DNA of 7,271 bases, from contig JAJPYH010000126.1 in NCBI GenBank assembly GCA_021205045.1, positions 1-7,271 on the forward strand. The letters run 5' to 3'. The translations under genes and the position numbers were made by a program. The stretch comes from Lachnospiraceae bacterium. Its GTDB lineage: Bacteria > Bacillota > Clostridia > Lachnospirales > Lachnospiraceae. Shown in pieces: positions 6,255-7,271 of the stretch (positions are counted from its first letter, which is position 1; each line of letters opens with the position of its first letter). The notes under the pieces were generated by a model. That model did not search any database and was not told the DNA's origin. It was given only the letters and a program-made list of their open reading frames with translations.

Positions 6255-6980
6255 TTATCCATTCATAACTGCATCAAGGGCTTCTGCGGCATCCGCCCGG
6301 ATATTCAGATCCGCCATCCGATCAAACTGCGTTTCGGACGGATTGATCTGCACAAGCTTCGTTCCTGTCTTCATGCGGCTTAAGTATTCATTGCTTCGGA
6401 ATCCGGTCGTGCCGATCACAATCACCAAATCCGCTTCTGAAATCATGGCAGCAGCTTTGTTCATGCTCTCCCGCGAAACTTCTTCTCCGGTTTTAAAATC
6501 CCTGCAGAAGCTTGCCGGCATCAACGGTGCGCCGCATTTTTCACAGCGCGGCATATGTCCTTCATTCCAAACCCGATAATCATAATAACGGCTTCCGCAG
6601 TCTGTGCAGATATTATCCCGGAAACTCCCCTGGAATTCTACCACATTCTGAGAACCGGCAATGGTATGCAGGCAGTCCAGGTTCTGGGTGACGATTCCGT
6701 AAATTTTCCCCTGCTTCTCCAGCTCTGCAAGCTGTTTATGTACAATGCTTGGTCCCTTGACAAAGGTTGCGTCCAGAAAAGCGTTCTTCATAACCTTGTA
6801 AAACTCCTCTGGATTTTTGCGGACATAGGAAGCGGAGAAGATACGCCCGGCATTCAGCCTGCCGACACTCTGTTTCAGTCTGCTCATGCCGTAAAGATAA
6901 GATATTCCTGCGCCGGTCACAGCCACCGTCTTCTTACTTTGATCCATATATTCTTTCAACTGACTGTATTCCCTTTTCAT
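6255..6980 (-). CDS. Sirtuin-like NAD-dependent enzyme, catalytic His replaced by Gln (first of a tandem pair)
   Basis: A 241-residue Sir2-fold protein. GAGIS is at 23-27, TQNLDCLHTIAG carries Asn100 and Asp102, and the zinc-binding Cys pairs are 125/128 and 146/149. VIGTTGFRSNEY and VQINPSETQFDRMADLNI complete the NAD-binding core. The classical catalytic histidine is replaced by Gln117 in VEFQGSF, and GIPDFR is replaced by GMSRLK. The protein is clearly related to the next gene (shared HTIAGS, QGS and zinc-knuckle spacing), so the two probably arose by duplication. It may be an ADP-ribosyltransferase of the SirTM type or a non-catalytic NAD sensor; deacylase activity is doubtful. The ATG at 6980 is chosen over the longer frame to 7052 because AGGAGG lies 5 nt upstream, and the added 24 residues would be translated from the intergenic hairpin. 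Its TAA lies 40 nt before the next gene's chosen start. Confidence 0.9.
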   Translation of the reverse strand: MKREYSQLKEYMDQSKKTVAVTGAGISYLYGMSRLKQSVGRLNAGRIFSASYVRKNPEEFYKVMKNAFLDATFVKGPSIVHKQLAELEKQGKIYGIVTQNLDCLHTIAGSQNVVEFQGSFRDNICTDCGSRYYDYRVWNEGHMPRCEKCGAPLMPASFCRDFKTGEEVSRESMNKAAAMISEADLVIVIGTTGFRSNEYLSRMKTGTKLVQINPSETQFDRMADLNIRADAAEALDAVMNG

Positions 6981-6985
6981 GATAC

Positions 6986-6991
6986 CCTCCT
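6986..6991 (-). promoter_or_regulatory. Ribosome binding site of the first sirtuin-like gene
   Basis: A perfect AGGAGG lies 5 nt before the ATG at 6980, which fixes this start over the upstream in-frame ATG at 7052. Confidence 0.8.
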
Positions 6992-7002
6992 TTTTCGCGT
7001 AT

Positions 7003-7059
7003 AAAACGGCGGCACCCATCAAAGAGAGGTGATATCTTTGATGGGTTGCCAACGGTTTT
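7003..7059 (-). terminator. Long hairpin between the nitroreductase and the first sirtuin (terminator or attenuator)
   Basis: ACCCATCAAAGA (7014-7025) and TCTTTGATGGGT (7035-7046) form a perfect 12-bp stem with a 9-nt loop. It is extended outward by GGC/GCC with one bulge and by AAAAC/GTTTT arms. On the minus strand the stem ends in CGTTTTATA, a short T-run, so it can act as an intrinsic terminator or attenuator; the plus strand ends in GGTTTTTC. It lies directly after the nitroreductase stop codon and about 10 nt before the sirtuin ribosome binding site. There is no room for a separate promoter, so partial readthrough or RNA processing is likely. Confidence 0.65.
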
Positions 7060-7271
7060 TCAGATGTAATTCACTGCAAGTGAAACTGATAATTCTCTCG
7101 GCTCAGCACTGCCGCTCTTACTGTATCCGAGTGCAGCAGCGGAAACCGGCTTAAAGCCTTCCGGAATTCCCATTTTTGCGCACAGGTCTGCGTTCTTTGC
7201 CAGAGCCTGCACACCGCCCCAGAGATAAATGTTGTCCACACCGGCGTCCGTCGCAGCGATCAGCATATTCT
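7060..7271 (-). CDS. Nitroreductase family flavoprotein, C-terminal part (truncated by window edge)
   Basis: Only the last 69 residues are inside the window. NMLIAATDAGVDNIYLWG matches the helix of FMN-dependent nitroreductases that usually reads N-x-x-L-A-A-x-x-x-G. The closing part, MGIPEGFKPVSAAALGYSKSG, is the familiar iP-x-g-x-x-pv-x-x-x-x-lGy segment near the C-terminus of the family. Such enzymes are cytoplasmic NAD(P)H oxidoreductases acting on nitro compounds, quinones or flavins; the substrate is unknown here. The gene ends with TGA, followed at once by the hairpin and the first sirtuin gene 79 nt away on the same strand. Family assignment rests on the C-terminus only. The start and the FMN-binding N-terminus lie outside the window. 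Confidence 0.72.
   Translation of the reverse strand, partial: NMLIAATDAGVDNIYLWGGVQALAKNADLCAKMGIPEGFKPVSAAALGYSKSGSAEPRELSVSLAVNYI

Noticed and set aside
5522..6980. SIR2-type anti-phage defence system (Thoeris or DSR-like)
   Set aside because: Both proteins are short single-domain sirtuins with zinc knuckles. No TIR, STALD, helicase or other defence partner is visible and there is no long C-terminal effector region.
6986..7034. Anti-Shine-Dalgarno switch: loop CACCTC pairing with the sirtuin ribosome binding site
   Set aside because: The pairing needs a bulge and competes with a perfect 12-bp stem; it is too weak to claim from sequence alone.
6981..7052. 24-residue N-terminal extension of the first sirtuin from ATG 7052
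   Set aside because: It would be translated from the hairpin and has no ribosome binding site. The ATG at 6980 has a perfect AGGAGG 5 nt upstream and aligns with the paralogue.

Overview
The window reads like the chromosome of a gut-type Gram-positive anaerobe of the class Clostridia, probably Lachnospiraceae. The reasons are the family resemblance of the proteins, the strong AGGAGG-type ribosome binding sites, a sigma-A-type promoter and moderate GC. This is judged from the proteins and signals, not from a database search. Every supported gene lies on the minus strand, so transcription runs from the right end to the left.

Right third (7271 down to 5169): a probable operon of four genes. These are the C-terminal end of a nitroreductase-like flavoprotein (cut by the window edge), two adjacent sirtuin-like genes, and a small cysteine-rich YkgJ-type protein. 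A strong 12-bp inverted repeat sits between the nitroreductase and the first sirtuin. Both sirtuins keep the NAD-binding GAG motif, the N-x-D motif and two Cys-x2-Cys zinc knuckles. Both have glutamine where classical deacylases have the catalytic histidine, and both lack the usual GIPDFR loop. They therefore look more like the class M (SirTM, ADP-ribosyltransferase) type than like ordinary CobB deacetylases.

Middle (4952 down to 2290): a good promoter (TTGATA, 17 nt, TAAAAT) drives an iron-containing alcohol dehydrogenase and an aldehyde dehydrogenase. The two overlap by 26 bases and are probably translationally coupled, forming an alcohol/aldehyde redox pair. The dehydrogenase's apparent natural start, with a good ribosome binding site, is at 4885. 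That frame is closed after 12 codons by an amber TAG, followed immediately by ATG (4846) in the same frame. The 12-residue leader resembles the expected N-terminus of the family, so this is either a CAG-to-TAG nonsense change, a reinitiation arrangement, amber readthrough or an assembly error.

Left (2289 down to 1): a cytoplasmic glycoside hydrolase family 2 enzyme with both catalytic glutamates. It is preceded by a palindromic, operator-like region and followed by an 11-bp hairpin. None of the seven genes whose stop codon is visible uses TAG (five TGA, two TAA). No tRNA, rRNA, CRISPR array, transposase or phage gene was seen.
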